Origin: JAZQNC01 sp045536155 | Lineage (GTDB): Bacteria > Bacillota > Clostridia > Oscillospirales > CAG-272 | Direction: 5' to 3' | Length of the DNA stretch: 32,528 nt | NCBI GenBank assembly: GCA_045536155.1 | Contig: JAZSMZ010000072.1 | Location: 1-32,528, forward strand | Part shown: positions 23,012 to 30,046 of the stretch, piece after piece | How positions within the stretch are numbered: the first letter of the stretch is position 1 | How the letters are laid out: the number at the start of each line of letters is the position of its first letter | Program-made: the position numbers and the translations under genes | Notes under the pieces: generated by a model | The model's input: only the letters and a program-made list of their open reading frames with translations | Told to the model about the DNA's origin: nothing | Database searches by the model: none

Positions 23012-23705
23012 AAATCCCCCGTGCCGACACCTCTCCGAAGAACTCTTTTACACTATCTGCCATATTTTGCAGCTCGCTGTCAGCAAAAGCTTCAAAAGTG
23101 CCGCCGAGAATGTCACCCGAGTCGCGATATTGCTGTAAAAAGTAGCGCGGAGCGCCATTTAAGTACTCGCCAATCTTCAAAATATCGTCGGGCGTGTGCA
23201 GCTCTTTTACCACTGTCGTTCTGAATTCATAGGGGATATTTGCATTTTTCAGTATATTTATACTCTCGTTTATACATTTTGTATCAAAAATGTCTCCGAG
23301 TCCGCAGGTTTCGGCATATTTTTCGTGACAGTTTTTTATGTCCATTGCGACGTAATCGCAAAGTCCCTCGTCGATGATTGCTTTGAGCCGATCGGGAAAG
23401 GTACCGTTTGTGTCAAGCTTGATCTGATATCCAATCTGTCTGATCTCACGCAAAAAATCACTAAGATCGGAATTGAGCAGCGGCTCGCCGCCGGTGATGC
23501 AGACACAGTCGAGCATTCCCTTGCGCTTTTTAAGATAGGTGAGCACATCGTCGGGCGATATCTCATCGGTCTTACGCTCAATCAGCACAAGAGAGGAATT
23601 GTGGCAAAAGGGGCAGCGCAGATTGCACCCGCGCAAAAAAACGGTGGCACACATCTTTCCCGGATAATCGACCATCGACAGCTTTTGCAGTCCGCCTATC
23701 TTCAT
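23010..23705 (-). CDS. nrdG: Anaerobic ribonucleotide reductase activating protein (radical SAM)
   Basis: NrdG uses SAM and a [4Fe-4S] cluster to make the glycyl radical on NrdD. The 231-residue product has CNLRCPFC (C27, C31, C34) in the radical SAM pattern, preceded by GGLQKLSMVDYPGKMCATVFLRG, then GGEPLLN and KLDTNGTFP. It belongs to the longer NrdG type common in clostridia. The ATG at 23705 is chosen because GGAG is 11 bases upstream and the MKIGGLQK start fits the family; an ATG 9 bases farther up sits too close to the RBS. It has its own promoter (23741-23769). The stop lies within an NrdR-like box of the nrdD promoter. Confidence 0.94.
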   Translation of the reverse strand: MKIGGLQKLSMVDYPGKMCATVFLRGCNLRCPFCHNSSLVLIERKTDEISPDDVLTYLKKRKGMLDCVCITGGEPLLNSDLSDFLREIRQIGYQIKLDTNGTFPDRLKAIIDEGLCDYVAMDIKNCHEKYAETCGLGDIFDTKCINESINILKNANIPYEFRTTVVKELHTPDDILKIGEYLNGAPRYFLQQYRDSGDILGGTFEAFADSELQNMADSVKEFFGEVSARGI

Positions 23706-23740
23706 AAAATACATTTCTCCTCTCAAAAAGCAGTAGTGAT

Positions 23741-23769
23741 ATTATATCCAAAATCTACCCTAAAGTCAA
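23741..23769 (-). promoter_or_regulatory. SigA promoter of nrdG
   Basis: Minus-strand TTGACT (23764-23769), a 17-base spacer and TATAAT (23741-23746), 36 bases before the nrdG ATG. Confidence 0.8.
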
Positions 23770-23829
23770 TGCGCGAAATCAACAGAAATACGACGAAAAA
23801 TTCTACATATAGATATTTATTAAAAGATA

Positions 23830-23858
23830 TTGACACAAGATATTGTGCATCGCATAAT
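23830..23858 (+). promoter_or_regulatory. Candidate distal SigA promoter toward the ECF sigma gene
   Basis: TTGACA (23830-23835), a 17-base spacer and CATAAT (23853-23858). The leader to the sigma gene would be about 155 bases. Confidence 0.4.
23833..23848. promoter_or_regulatory. NrdR-box-like palindrome between nrdG and the sigma gene
   Basis: ACACAAGATATTGTGC agrees with the NrdR pattern at 14 of 16 positions by my count and contains the inverted repeat CACAA/TTGTG. It is a single box with no partner at 31-32 bases. It overlaps a plus-strand TTGACA-17-CATAAT promoter candidate (23830-23858). Confidence 0.4.
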
Positions 23859-23923
23859 AAAAAGCGTTTTTTTGCAAGAACAAAAAGGCGGCACATTACT
23901 ACTTTTTTACCGTTTTGTTTTCA

Positions 23924-23952
23924 TTGTTTCCGCGCCAATTATGTGATATAAT
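23924..23952 (+). promoter_or_regulatory. Candidate SigA promoter of the ECF sigma gene
   Basis: TATAAT (23947-23952) is consensus; TTGTTT (23924-23929) lies 17 bases upstream. Confidence 0.5.
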
Positions 23953-23969
23953 AAAAATGTAAAAATCCT

Positions 23970-23995
23970 TGTAACGAAATCAATGCTAGTGCGTC
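23970..23995 (+). promoter_or_regulatory. Candidate ECF-type autoregulatory promoter
   Basis: TGTAAC (23970-23975), a 16-base spacer and CGTC (23992-23995) fit the general ECF sigma pattern (tGwAAC, 16-17, CGTC). The predicted start is only a few bases before the AGGAGG, giving a very short leader. Confidence 0.5.
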
Positions 23996-24018
23996 TTATG
24001 GACAAAGGAGGTGATAAA

Positions 24019-24492
24019 GTGACCGATTTTCAAAACGTGTACAATTTGTATTTCAAAGATGTATACCGTTATGCATTATCGCTATGTCGAAACGAATACA
24101 TCGCGGAAGAGATTACTCAAGAAACCTTTTACAAAGCATTGACTAAATTGGACAGCTTCGACGGAAAATGCAAGATATATGTTTGGTTATGTCAGATAGC
24201 AAAAAACACTTACATATCCTTATACCGAAAACACAAGCATCAAAATTCTGATGCCGATATGGATTTACTACAATGCAATACAAGCGCGGAAGATATTTAC
24301 TTAGACAAAGAAATGTTTTTTTCAATTCACAAAGTTTTACACACTTTGGAAGAGCCGTACAAAGAAGTCTTTTCACTTCGAACATTTGGCGAACTTCCGT
24401 TCAAGCAAATAGCAGAACTCTTCGGCAAGACCGAAACATGGGCAAGAGTCACTTATCACCGAGCAAGATTAAAGATCAAGGAGGAACTGTAA
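24019..24492 (+). CDS. ECF-type RNA polymerase sigma factor
   Basis: This 157-residue sigma-70 family protein contains only regions 2 and 4. Region 2 covers about residues 5-70 (YFKDVYRYALSLCRNEYIAEEITQETFYKALTKL, with YVWLCQIAKNTY); region 4 covers about 105-157 (LEEPYKEVFSLRTFGELPFKQIAELFGKT, WARVTYHRARLKIKEEL). The GTG at 24019 is the chosen start because AGGAGG ends 7 bases before it; the ATG at 23998 would lie ahead of this RBS. Its stop overlaps the next ATG by one base, so it is coupled to the anti-sigma gene. A/T-rich codons set it apart from its neighbours. Its own promoter may be at 23970-23995. Confidence 0.92.
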   Translation: MTDFQNVYNLYFKDVYRYALSLCRNEYIAEEITQETFYKALTKLDSFDGKCKIYVWLCQIAKNTYISLYRKHKHQNSDADMDLLQCNTSAEDIYLDKEMFFSIHKVLHTLEEPYKEVFSLRTFGELPFKQIAELFGKTETWARVTYHRARLKIKEEL

Positions 24493-25298
24493 TGAAACTG
24501 CCATGCAAAGTTATTGAAGATATCCTTCCAATGTATTACGACGGTGTATGTTCAAAAGAAAGCGCGTCTCTAATTGAGGAGCACTTAAAGGACTGTACCA
24601 ACTGCCGTAATATTCTGTCACAACTGCAGGACGATATCTCCATTCCCAAAAAAAACGTAGACGATATAAAGCCATTAAAAAAAATTCAGAAAAGATATAA
24701 AAAAAAGAGAGTGTATTGGCTTGTCACCATTATTGTCGTTCTTTTGCTTGTTCCAATGGCCTTCATCATTGGAAGCAAGCACAATACACCCTTTGTAGAA
24801 TATACAGAGGAAGAAGCGCTTACTTACACAAATGAATTTATGACTGCTTTAAGTGATGGCAACTACGAAAACGCCTTTTCGTATTGGGATATTGAGGCAA
24901 AAAAGCACGAATGGATGAGTGGCAAAGATTTTGAAGAAAACGACCTTAAATACATCGAAAATGACGGGATGAAAAAGTTCTGCGAAATGGGCGAAAAGCT
25001 TGAAGAACTCGGACGTATAAAATCCTTCGAATGCATCACAATATCTGACAACGGTTACGATTACCGCGGTGATAAAAAATATAGTATACTCTATAAAATT
25101 AATTTTGGTGAAAAAGATGAAACATTCCGTGTGGACGTAACCAAAAACGGTGTTCACAGCATAAGCGCTGCAAACGAACTTATAGAACATCCTCTTTCAC
25201 AACTTTGTCTTTGGGGTCAGTGGCTATACGACGACTACTTGGGACGTTATTATGACTACGACTTAAAAGAGTACATCTACTACGACAAACAGCCGTAA
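24492..25298 (+). CDS. Zinc-finger anti-sigma factor with one membrane segment
   Basis: This 268-residue protein is the likely anti-sigma partner of the preceding ECF factor. It has an N-terminal zf-HC2 domain (CKVIEDILPMYYDGVC, then EEHLKDCTNC with the HxxxCxxC motif), a lysine-rich stretch (KKIQKRYKKKR), one hydrophobic segment at about residues 74-92 (YWLVTIIVVLLLVPMAFIIG), and an extracytoplasmic domain of about 170 residues. That domain starts like an NTF2/DUF4878-type fold (ALTYTNEFMTALSDGNYENAFSYW) and is rich in Asp, Glu and Tyr. The ATG at 24492 follows AGGAGG at 8 bases, located inside the sigma gene. The sensing stimulus is unknown. It is A/T-rich like the sigma gene, possibly acquired together with it. 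Confidence 0.88.
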   Translation: MKLPCKVIEDILPMYYDGVCSKESASLIEEHLKDCTNCRNILSQLQDDISIPKKNVDDIKPLKKIQKRYKKKRVYWLVTIIVVLLLVPMAFIIGSKHNTPFVEYTEEEALTYTNEFMTALSDGNYENAFSYWDIEAKKHEWMSGKDFEENDLKYIENDGMKKFCEMGEKLEELGRIKSFECITISDNGYDYRGDKKYSILYKINFGEKDETFRVDVTKNGVHSISAANELIEHPLSQLCLWGQWLYDDYLGRYYDYDLKEYIYYDKQP

Positions 25299-25304
25299 AA
25301 ATAC

Positions 25305-25337
25305 AAAAGCTCGGCAGATTAAATCTGTCGAGCTTTT
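25305..25337 (+). terminator. Terminator after the anti-sigma gene
   Basis: The left arm 25305-25318 (AAAAGCTCGGCAGA) pairs with 25324-25337 with one G-U pair, then ATCCGTTTTTA. The A-run on the left suggests it can also end minus-strand transcription of the dehydrogenase. Confidence 0.85.
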
Positions 25338-25357
25338 ATCCGTTTTTATGCACGTAT

Positions 25358-26119
25358 TCATTTCAGCTTCTGCTGATTGCACCATATCTTCATGATCAGT
25401 CTGTGCGGCAAAAGCTTAACGCCAAGCACCTGCGCGCGAACGGGAAGACCGAGTATTGACACGTCACGTCCTCGTTTCATATCGCGTAATGCCTTTTTTG
25501 TAACCTGAGAAGGAAGATAAAACCGATTAAAATAGGATATGGTCGCGTCATCCATGGCGCGCTCGAAAAATTCGGTCTTTATCCAGCCCGGGCAGACCGC
25601 CATGACTCTGATACCTCTGTCTTTGAGCTCCACGTTCATCGCGCGTGACAAGCTTAGTACAAATGCCTTTGTCGCGGCATAGACTGGCATGCCCGGCACC
25701 GGCTGGAACGACGAAAGCGAGCCGAGCTGATATATCTCGCCGCCGCGTTTCATATAGGGCAGCGTCGCATAGCTGATCATCGCCAACGCCTTTGCGTTGA
25801 GGTCGATCATTCCGCAGATGTCGCTTTCTTTTGTATCGGTAAATTTATGGAATATACCGTATCCGCCGGCGTTGACCAGCACCGAAACGTCTGCCTTTTC
25901 TGCATCAAGCATAGCTTTGTAGCTCTCAATGCTCTCATCGTGTGTCAGATCTAGTGCAATCGGTCGGATTTTTGCCCGTGTCGTACCAATCAGCGCTTCA
26001 AGCCGATCAAGCCTGCGCGCAATGACCCATATCTCATCAAGCTCCTTATCTTTATCTATATCCTCAACGAAGCAGCGTCCCATTCCCGACGATGCGCCCG
26101 TTACAACTGCAATTTTCAT
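25358..26119 (-). CDS. Short-chain dehydrogenase/reductase (SDR)
   Basis: This classical SDR of 253 residues has an N-terminal Rossmann fold with TGASSGMG at 7-14, NAG at 83-85 (VNAGGYG), catalytic serine region LGSLSS (S134) and Y147/K151 in YAATKAF, followed by VCPGWIKTEFF. The cofactor loop after strand two reads ARRLDRL; the arginines favour NADP(H). The C-terminal extension of about 60 residues (from SYFNRFYLP to WCNQQKLK) is basic and hydrophobic and resembles the SDR type with a membrane-associated tail. The substrate cannot be named. AGGGGA lies about 11 bases before the ATG. It sits downstream of pheT but behind a terminator, so it is probably expressed mostly on its own; I did not find a clear promoter. 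Confidence 0.9.
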   Translation of the reverse strand: MKIAVVTGASSGMGRCFVEDIDKDKELDEIWVIARRLDRLEALIGTTRAKIRPIALDLTHDESIESYKAMLDAEKADVSVLVNAGGYGIFHKFTDTKESDICGMIDLNAKALAMISYATLPYMKRGGEIYQLGSLSSFQPVPGMPVYAATKAFVLSLSRAMNVELKDRGIRVMAVCPGWIKTEFFERAMDDATISYFNRFYLPSQVTKKALRDMKRGRDVSILGLPVRAQVLGVKLLPHRLIMKIWCNQQKLK

Positions 26120-26150
26120 ATCAATGTTTCCCCTATATAATGAGATGAAG

Positions 26151-26190
26151 AAAATCTCTCCCTATTACATTGTAACACGGGAGAGATTTT
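26151..26190 (-). terminator. Terminator after pheT
   Basis: A perfect 12-bp outer stem (26151-26162 with 26179-26190, AAAATCTCTCCC/GGGAGAGATTTT) has an inner TTACA/TGTAA pairing. It starts 16 bases past the pheT stop. Confidence 0.85.
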
Positions 26191-26206
26191 TTATCAATCG
26201 TTGTTA

Positions 26207-28582
26207 TTATCTGAGCGACGCGCCGAGCTTTTCTTCAACTGCACGGCGGATCTTTGCGGTATCCTTGTCGGCCTCTTCGTCGGTAAGGGTACGGTCGGGA
26301 GCGCGGAGAGTGATGTTGAAGGCCATACTCTTCTTGCCCTCGGGAAGCTGCTTGCCGCGGTAAACGTCGAATACTTTAATATCCTCAACAAGCTTGCCGC
26401 CTGCTTCGTTCATAACCTTTTCAACAGCGCCTGCGGTGATGTCCTCATCGATGATGAATGCGAGGTCGCGGCTGACGGAGGGATACTTGGGAAGCGCCTT
26501 GTATTCGCGGACAAAGTCGGCGTTTTCGAACATGAGCTGGGAGTTGAACTCGGCAGCATATACTCTTACGTTGTCAAAGCCATATCTGTCGGCAACGTCG
26601 GGATGAAGCTCGCCGAAAGTTACAAGCGTTTCGCCCGTCTTTTTAAGCTTCATCGAAGCTGTGCGTCCGGGATGGTAGTAGGGAGCGTCGCACGAATCGA
26701 TCTCGTAAACGAGTCCGCTGTCGCGAAGGACGGCTTCAACTATACCCTTCATGGTGTAGAAATCGCCCATCGAGTAGAATGCGGCAACGGTGCGGAGAGG
26801 CTCATCGGGAAGTTCTTTGCCCTCGACAGGCAGATATACCGATGCACTCTCGAAAAGTCCTGCCGAAGGTGCGCCGTAATTGTAGTTGCGCGCAAGAGAT
26901 TCGAGCAGCGAGGGGAGGATTACGGTACGCATTACCGATGTGTCCTCGCCGAGGGGATTGCGGATACGAAGCAGCTCGGGGCGCTCGATTCCTATCTTAT
27001 CGTAGAAGGTGGGAGAAATGAAGGAGAAGGAATAGCTCTCGTCAAGTCCGTAGCAGCAAAGCAGATCATTGATGCGCTGACGGTAAGCATAGCGAGGCGA
27101 GAACTGACCTGTCTTAACTCCGCTTCTGAAGGGAGTTGCCTTGACGGTGTCGTAGCCGAATATGCGGAGCACTTCTTCTGCAAGGTCTGCACGGCACTCA
27201 ACGTCGGAACGGAAGGAGGGAACGGTAATCGTATTGCCCTCAACGCCGAAATCTAGCGATTTGAAGATCTCGCGCATGGTATCTTCGGGAATATTTTCTC
27301 CGAGGAAGGAGTTGATTTTTTCAGATTCAAGAGTGAGAACGGTAGTCTCTCTCTTCTTGCCGTAGACGTCGATAATTCCGTCCACAACCTCACCTGCTCC
27401 GAGCATATTGACAAGCTCACAAGCGCGGTCAACAGCGGCAAGAGTCATCTCGGCATCGAGATTTTTCTCAAAGCGACCCGAGCTTTCGGTTCTCATGCCG
27501 AGTGCGCGGGAGGTAAGGCGTACCGACGAGCCGAGGAAGTTTGCCGATTCAAATACAACAGTTGCGGTAGTATCGGTGATCTCGCTGTTTTCGCCGCCCA
27601 TGATACCTGCAAGGGCAACGGCACGGCTCTCGTCGGCGATTACGAGCATCGAATCCTTAAGAGTGTGGTCAATGCTGTCGAGCGAGCGGAAATTTTCTCC
27701 GTTTTCAGCGTTGCGGACGATGATCTTCTTGCCGTTGAGGCAGGAATAATCGAAAGCGTGCATGGGCTGACCATACTCAAGCATAACGTAGTTGGTAATA
27801 TCGACGATGTTGTTGATCGGGCGAACGCCTGCGGCGCGGAGTCTCATTCTCAGCCAGAGCGGCGAGGGCTCGATCTTTACGTTGCGAACAACTCTTGCAG
27901 TGTATCGCGGACAGAGATCGGTGTTCTTCACTTCAACGGAAATATAATCGCCTACATTTCCGCCGCTTGTCTTGACAACGGGAGTATGATATTTTACCTC
28001 ACGTCCAAAGGATGCACCTGTTTCGCGTGCAAGACCGATGACCGAAAGGCAGTCGGGGCGGTTGGGGGTGATCTCAAATTCGACAACGTCATCTGACAGC
28101 ATAAGCGCTTCGCGGATATCCTGACCGACACTCATGGGCACCTCTTCTTTCAAAATGAGGATTCCGTCCTCGATCGCATAAGGCATATCGTGCAGAGTAA
28201 GTCCGAGCTCGGCAATGGAGCAGAGCATTCCGTCCGACTTTTCGCCGCGAAGCTTGCCCGACTTGATCTCGATACCGCCGGGCAGCTTTGCAGGTGCCTT
28301 TGCAACGGGTACGAGGTCGCCCTCGGAGATGTTGTGTGCGCCGGTGACGATCTGACGGGGCTCCTCTTCGCCAACATCTATCGAGCAGATGAGAAGGTGA
28401 TCGGAATTGGAGTGGGGTGTGATGGTGAGAATCTTACCGATAACTACATTCTGAATGTCGTCGGCAAGAGTAGACCAGCCCTCTACCTTAGAGCCGGTGA
28501 GGGTCATTCTGTCGCAGTAATCTTTAATATTTATATCGCCGACGTCGGTGAATTCGGCAAGCCATTTCATGGGAAGGTTCAT
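26207..28582 (-). CDS. pheT: Phenylalanine--tRNA ligase beta subunit
   Basis: The large chain of the heterotetrameric PheRS charges tRNA-Phe. The 791-residue length is usual. Order: N-terminal MNLPMKWLAEFTDV, EMAP/OB-type tRNA-binding domain (about 40-150, VVIGKILTITPHSNSDHLLICSIDVG and GAHNISEGDLVPVA), B1/B3-B4 editing region (ITPNRPDCLSVIGLARE, GVRPINNIVDITNYVMLEYG, AGIMGGENSEI), B5 domain, the catalytic-like core (RIRNPLGEDTSVMRTVILPSLLES), and the C-terminal anticodon-binding FDX-ACB domain (YPSVSRDLAFIIDEDI, SMAFNITLRAPDRTLTDEEA). AAAGGAG is about 8 bases before the ATG. It follows pheS by 23 bases and is controlled with it by the T-box. Confidence 0.98.
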   Translation of the reverse strand: MNLPMKWLAEFTDVGDINIKDYCDRMTLTGSKVEGWSTLADDIQNVVIGKILTITPHSNSDHLLICSIDVGEEEPRQIVTGAHNISEGDLVPVAKAPAKLPGGIEIKSGKLRGEKSDGMLCSIAELGLTLHDMPYAIEDGILILKEEVPMSVGQDIREALMLSDDVVEFEITPNRPDCLSVIGLARETGASFGREVKYHTPVVKTSGGNVGDYISVEVKNTDLCPRYTARVVRNVKIEPSPLWLRMRLRAAGVRPINNIVDITNYVMLEYGQPMHAFDYSCLNGKKIIVRNAENGENFRSLDSIDHTLKDSMLVIADESRAVALAGIMGGENSEITDTTATVVFESANFLGSSVRLTSRALGMRTESSGRFEKNLDAEMTLAAVDRACELVNMLGAGEVVDGIIDVYGKKRETTVLTLESEKINSFLGENIPEDTMREIFKSLDFGVEGNTITVPSFRSDVECRADLAEEVLRIFGYDTVKATPFRSGVKTGQFSPRYAYRQRINDLLCCYGLDESYSFSFISPTFYDKIGIERPELLRIRNPLGEDTSVMRTVILPSLLESLARNYNYGAPSAGLFESASVYLPVEGKELPDEPLRTVAAFYSMGDFYTMKGIVEAVLRDSGLVYEIDSCDAPYYHPGRTASMKLKKTGETLVTFGELHPDVADRYGFDNVRVYAAEFNSQLMFENADFVREYKALPKYPSVSRDLAFIIDEDITAGAVEKVMNEAGGKLVEDIKVFDVYRGKQLPEGKKSMAFNITLRAPDRTLTDEEADKDTAKIRRAVEEKLGASLR

Positions 28583-28605
28583 ACTGTTTCTCCTTTCGTC
28601 CTCAA

Positions 28606-29625
28606 TTAAAACTGTTCAAGGAAGCGAACGTCGTTTTCGTAAAGCAAGCGCATATCGCTGATATTGTAGCGGCGCATTGCTACGCGTTCGATACCTACGC
28701 CAAAGGCAAAGCCGGTATATTCCTCGGGATCGATGTTGCAGGCGCGCAGTACGTTGGGATGTACCATACCTGCGCCGAGGATCTCGATCCAGCCTTCGCC
28801 CTTGCAAACACGGCAGCCCTCGCCTCCGCATACGAAGCAGGAAACGTCAACCTCGGCCGACGGCTCGGTGAAGGGGAAATGGTGGGGACGGAATCTTACT
28901 CGGGTGCTCTCGCCGAACATTCTCTTTGCGAAAATTTCGAGTGTGCCCTTAAGGTCGCCCATGGTGATTCCCTTGTCAACAACAAGACCTTCCATCTGGT
29001 GAAACATGGTCGAGTGAGTGGCATCAACTGTGTCGGCGCGGTAAACTCGTCCGGGAGAAACCATGCGGATTGGGGGAGTTGCGTTTTCCATCTGACGGAT
29101 CTGTACCGACGAGGTCTGCGAGCGGAGCAGCGTGCTGTCGGTGAAATAGAAGGTATCCTGAACGTCGCGTGCAGGATGATTTGCGGGTGTGTTGAGCGCC
29201 TCGAAGTTGTAGTAGTCGTTTTCAACCTCGGGTCCTTCAACGATGTCAAAGCCCATCGAGCGGAAGATGTCTGCCATCTCGGCTTCAACCTTAGCCAAGG
29301 GGTGGCGCTTGCCCATCTTGGGAGCAACGCCGGGCATTGTGATATCGAGCTTTTCTGCGCGAAGCTTTGCGCCGAGCGCAGCTCCTTCAAGCTCTTTTGA
29401 GCGTGCTTCAAGCTTTTCTTCGATTATCGCGCGGATCTCGTTTGCCAGCTGACCGATAACGGGGCGTTCTTCGGCAGTAAGCTGACCCATTCCGCGAAGC
29501 ACTGCGGTAAGTTCGCCCTTTTTGCCGAGCATCTTTACGCGAAATGCTTCAAGCTCTTCCTTTGTTGTAACCGCTTCAAGCTGTTCGAGTGCCGAAAGAC
29601 GGATCTGTTCAAGTTTTGCTTTCAT
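28606..29625 (-). CDS. pheS: Phenylalanine--tRNA ligase alpha subunit
   Basis: This is the catalytic class II subunit of PheRS, 339 residues as usual. It has an N-terminal coiled coil (about 1-85, arginine/glutamate-rich), then the class II core: HPLAKVEAEMADIFRSMGF, motif 2 SPGRVYRADTVDATHSTMFHQMEG, CFVCGGEGCRVCKGEGWIEI (a cysteine-rich insertion common to many bacterial PheS), and motif 3 GFAFGVGIERVAMRRY. It ends normally in NDVRFLEQF. AAAGGAAA precedes the ATG at about 9 bases. A T-box leader stands upstream. It is the first gene of pheS-pheT. Confidence 0.98.
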   Translation of the reverse strand: MKAKLEQIRLSALEQLEAVTTKEELEAFRVKMLGKKGELTAVLRGMGQLTAEERPVIGQLANEIRAIIEEKLEARSKELEGAALGAKLRAEKLDITMPGVAPKMGKRHPLAKVEAEMADIFRSMGFDIVEGPEVENDYYNFEALNTPANHPARDVQDTFYFTDSTLLRSQTSSVQIRQMENATPPIRMVSPGRVYRADTVDATHSTMFHQMEGLVVDKGITMGDLKGTLEIFAKRMFGESTRVRFRPHHFPFTEPSAEVDVSCFVCGGEGCRVCKGEGWIEILGAGMVHPNVLRACNIDPEEYTGFAFGVGIERVAMRRYNISDMRLLYENDVRFLEQF

Positions 29626-29684
29626 TTATCTTTTTCCTTTCAGAAAATGGTATTTGATAACTGTTTTTTCGGCGGCAGGCAAAA

Positions 29685-29961
29685 TAAAAAGTCCTTTCGA
29701 CAATAATTTGTCAAAAGGACGAAAAAATTTCCGCGTTACCACCTTTTATTTGCGCTATAGCGCACTCTCTGCATCGGCATTTTGCCGACAAGACCTTATA
29801 ACGGAGTCAAATCCGTATCCGGCTACTTTTCACACGTTTTCACCGAATCCGCTCCGGGGCGAAATGGATAAAGCATCGGCCGCTTTGAGATCACTTACAG
29901 CCAAAGGCGATCATCTCTGTACAAAGCAAATGCCGCGATCCTTCCCTTTCATCGCGTTTAC
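29685..29961 (-). promoter_or_regulatory. T-box riboswitch for tRNA-Phe upstream of pheST
   Basis: The minus-strand leader has Stem I (about 29860-29955) with the AGAGATGATC and GGCTGTAAG apical elements and a returning 3' arm. The specifier position reads TTC (29861-29863, or TTT one base over), a phenylalanine codon either way. Stem III TCGGCA/TGCCGA, the conserved AGAGAG, the T-box AAGGTGGTAACGCGG (29731-29745), and the terminator (29691-29702 with 29709-29720, then a T-run) follow in the standard order. Uncharged tRNA-Phe should favour the antiterminator and switch on pheST. Confidence 0.93.
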
Positions 29962-29967
29962 TTTTCA

Positions 29968-29996
29968 ATAATATCACAAATACGATCTAATTTCAA
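29968..29996 (-). promoter_or_regulatory. Promoter of the pheST T-box transcript
   Basis: Minus-strand TTGAAA (29991-29996), a 17-base spacer and TATTAT (29968-29973). Confidence 0.75.
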
Positions 29997-30046
29997 GAGC
30001 TTTTAATAAAAAAGATAGATTTTTTACTCTTTTTGCCCTTTTTTAC

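Larger units (their letters stand above)
23706..24018. other. Intergenic region between divergent nrdG and ECF sigma gene
   Basis: This 313-base gap is A/T-rich and holds regulatory sites only: the nrdG promoter (minus), a 14-bp palindrome resembling an NrdR box (23834-23847), and up to three plus-strand promoter candidates (23830-23858, 23924-23952, 23970-23995). I see no small ORF with a convincing RBS and no tRNA. Confidence 0.7.
29626..30046. other. Gap between pheS and the acetolactate synthase gene
   Basis: This 421-base gap is explained by the pheS leader (T-box and promoter, 29640-29996). The remaining 50 bases (29997-30046) are A/T-rich with T- and A-runs. I see no good hairpin there to end the upstream gene and no ORF. 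Confidence 0.8.

Noticed and set aside
23983..24492. Longer, 169-residue version of the ECF sigma factor
   Set aside because: The AGGAGG at 24006-24011 is 7 bases before the GTG at 24019, and the upstream extension covers the ECF-like promoter.
24273..25298. Longer, 341-residue version of the anti-sigma protein
   Set aside because: The first 73 residues overlap the sigma gene in another frame; the zf-HC2 domain begins at the ATG at 24492 with a good RBS.
29691..29720. Hairpin upstream of pheS read as an ordinary terminator of another gene
   Set aside because: It is the terminator element of the T-box leader, shown by the T-box sequence right beside it and the leader order.
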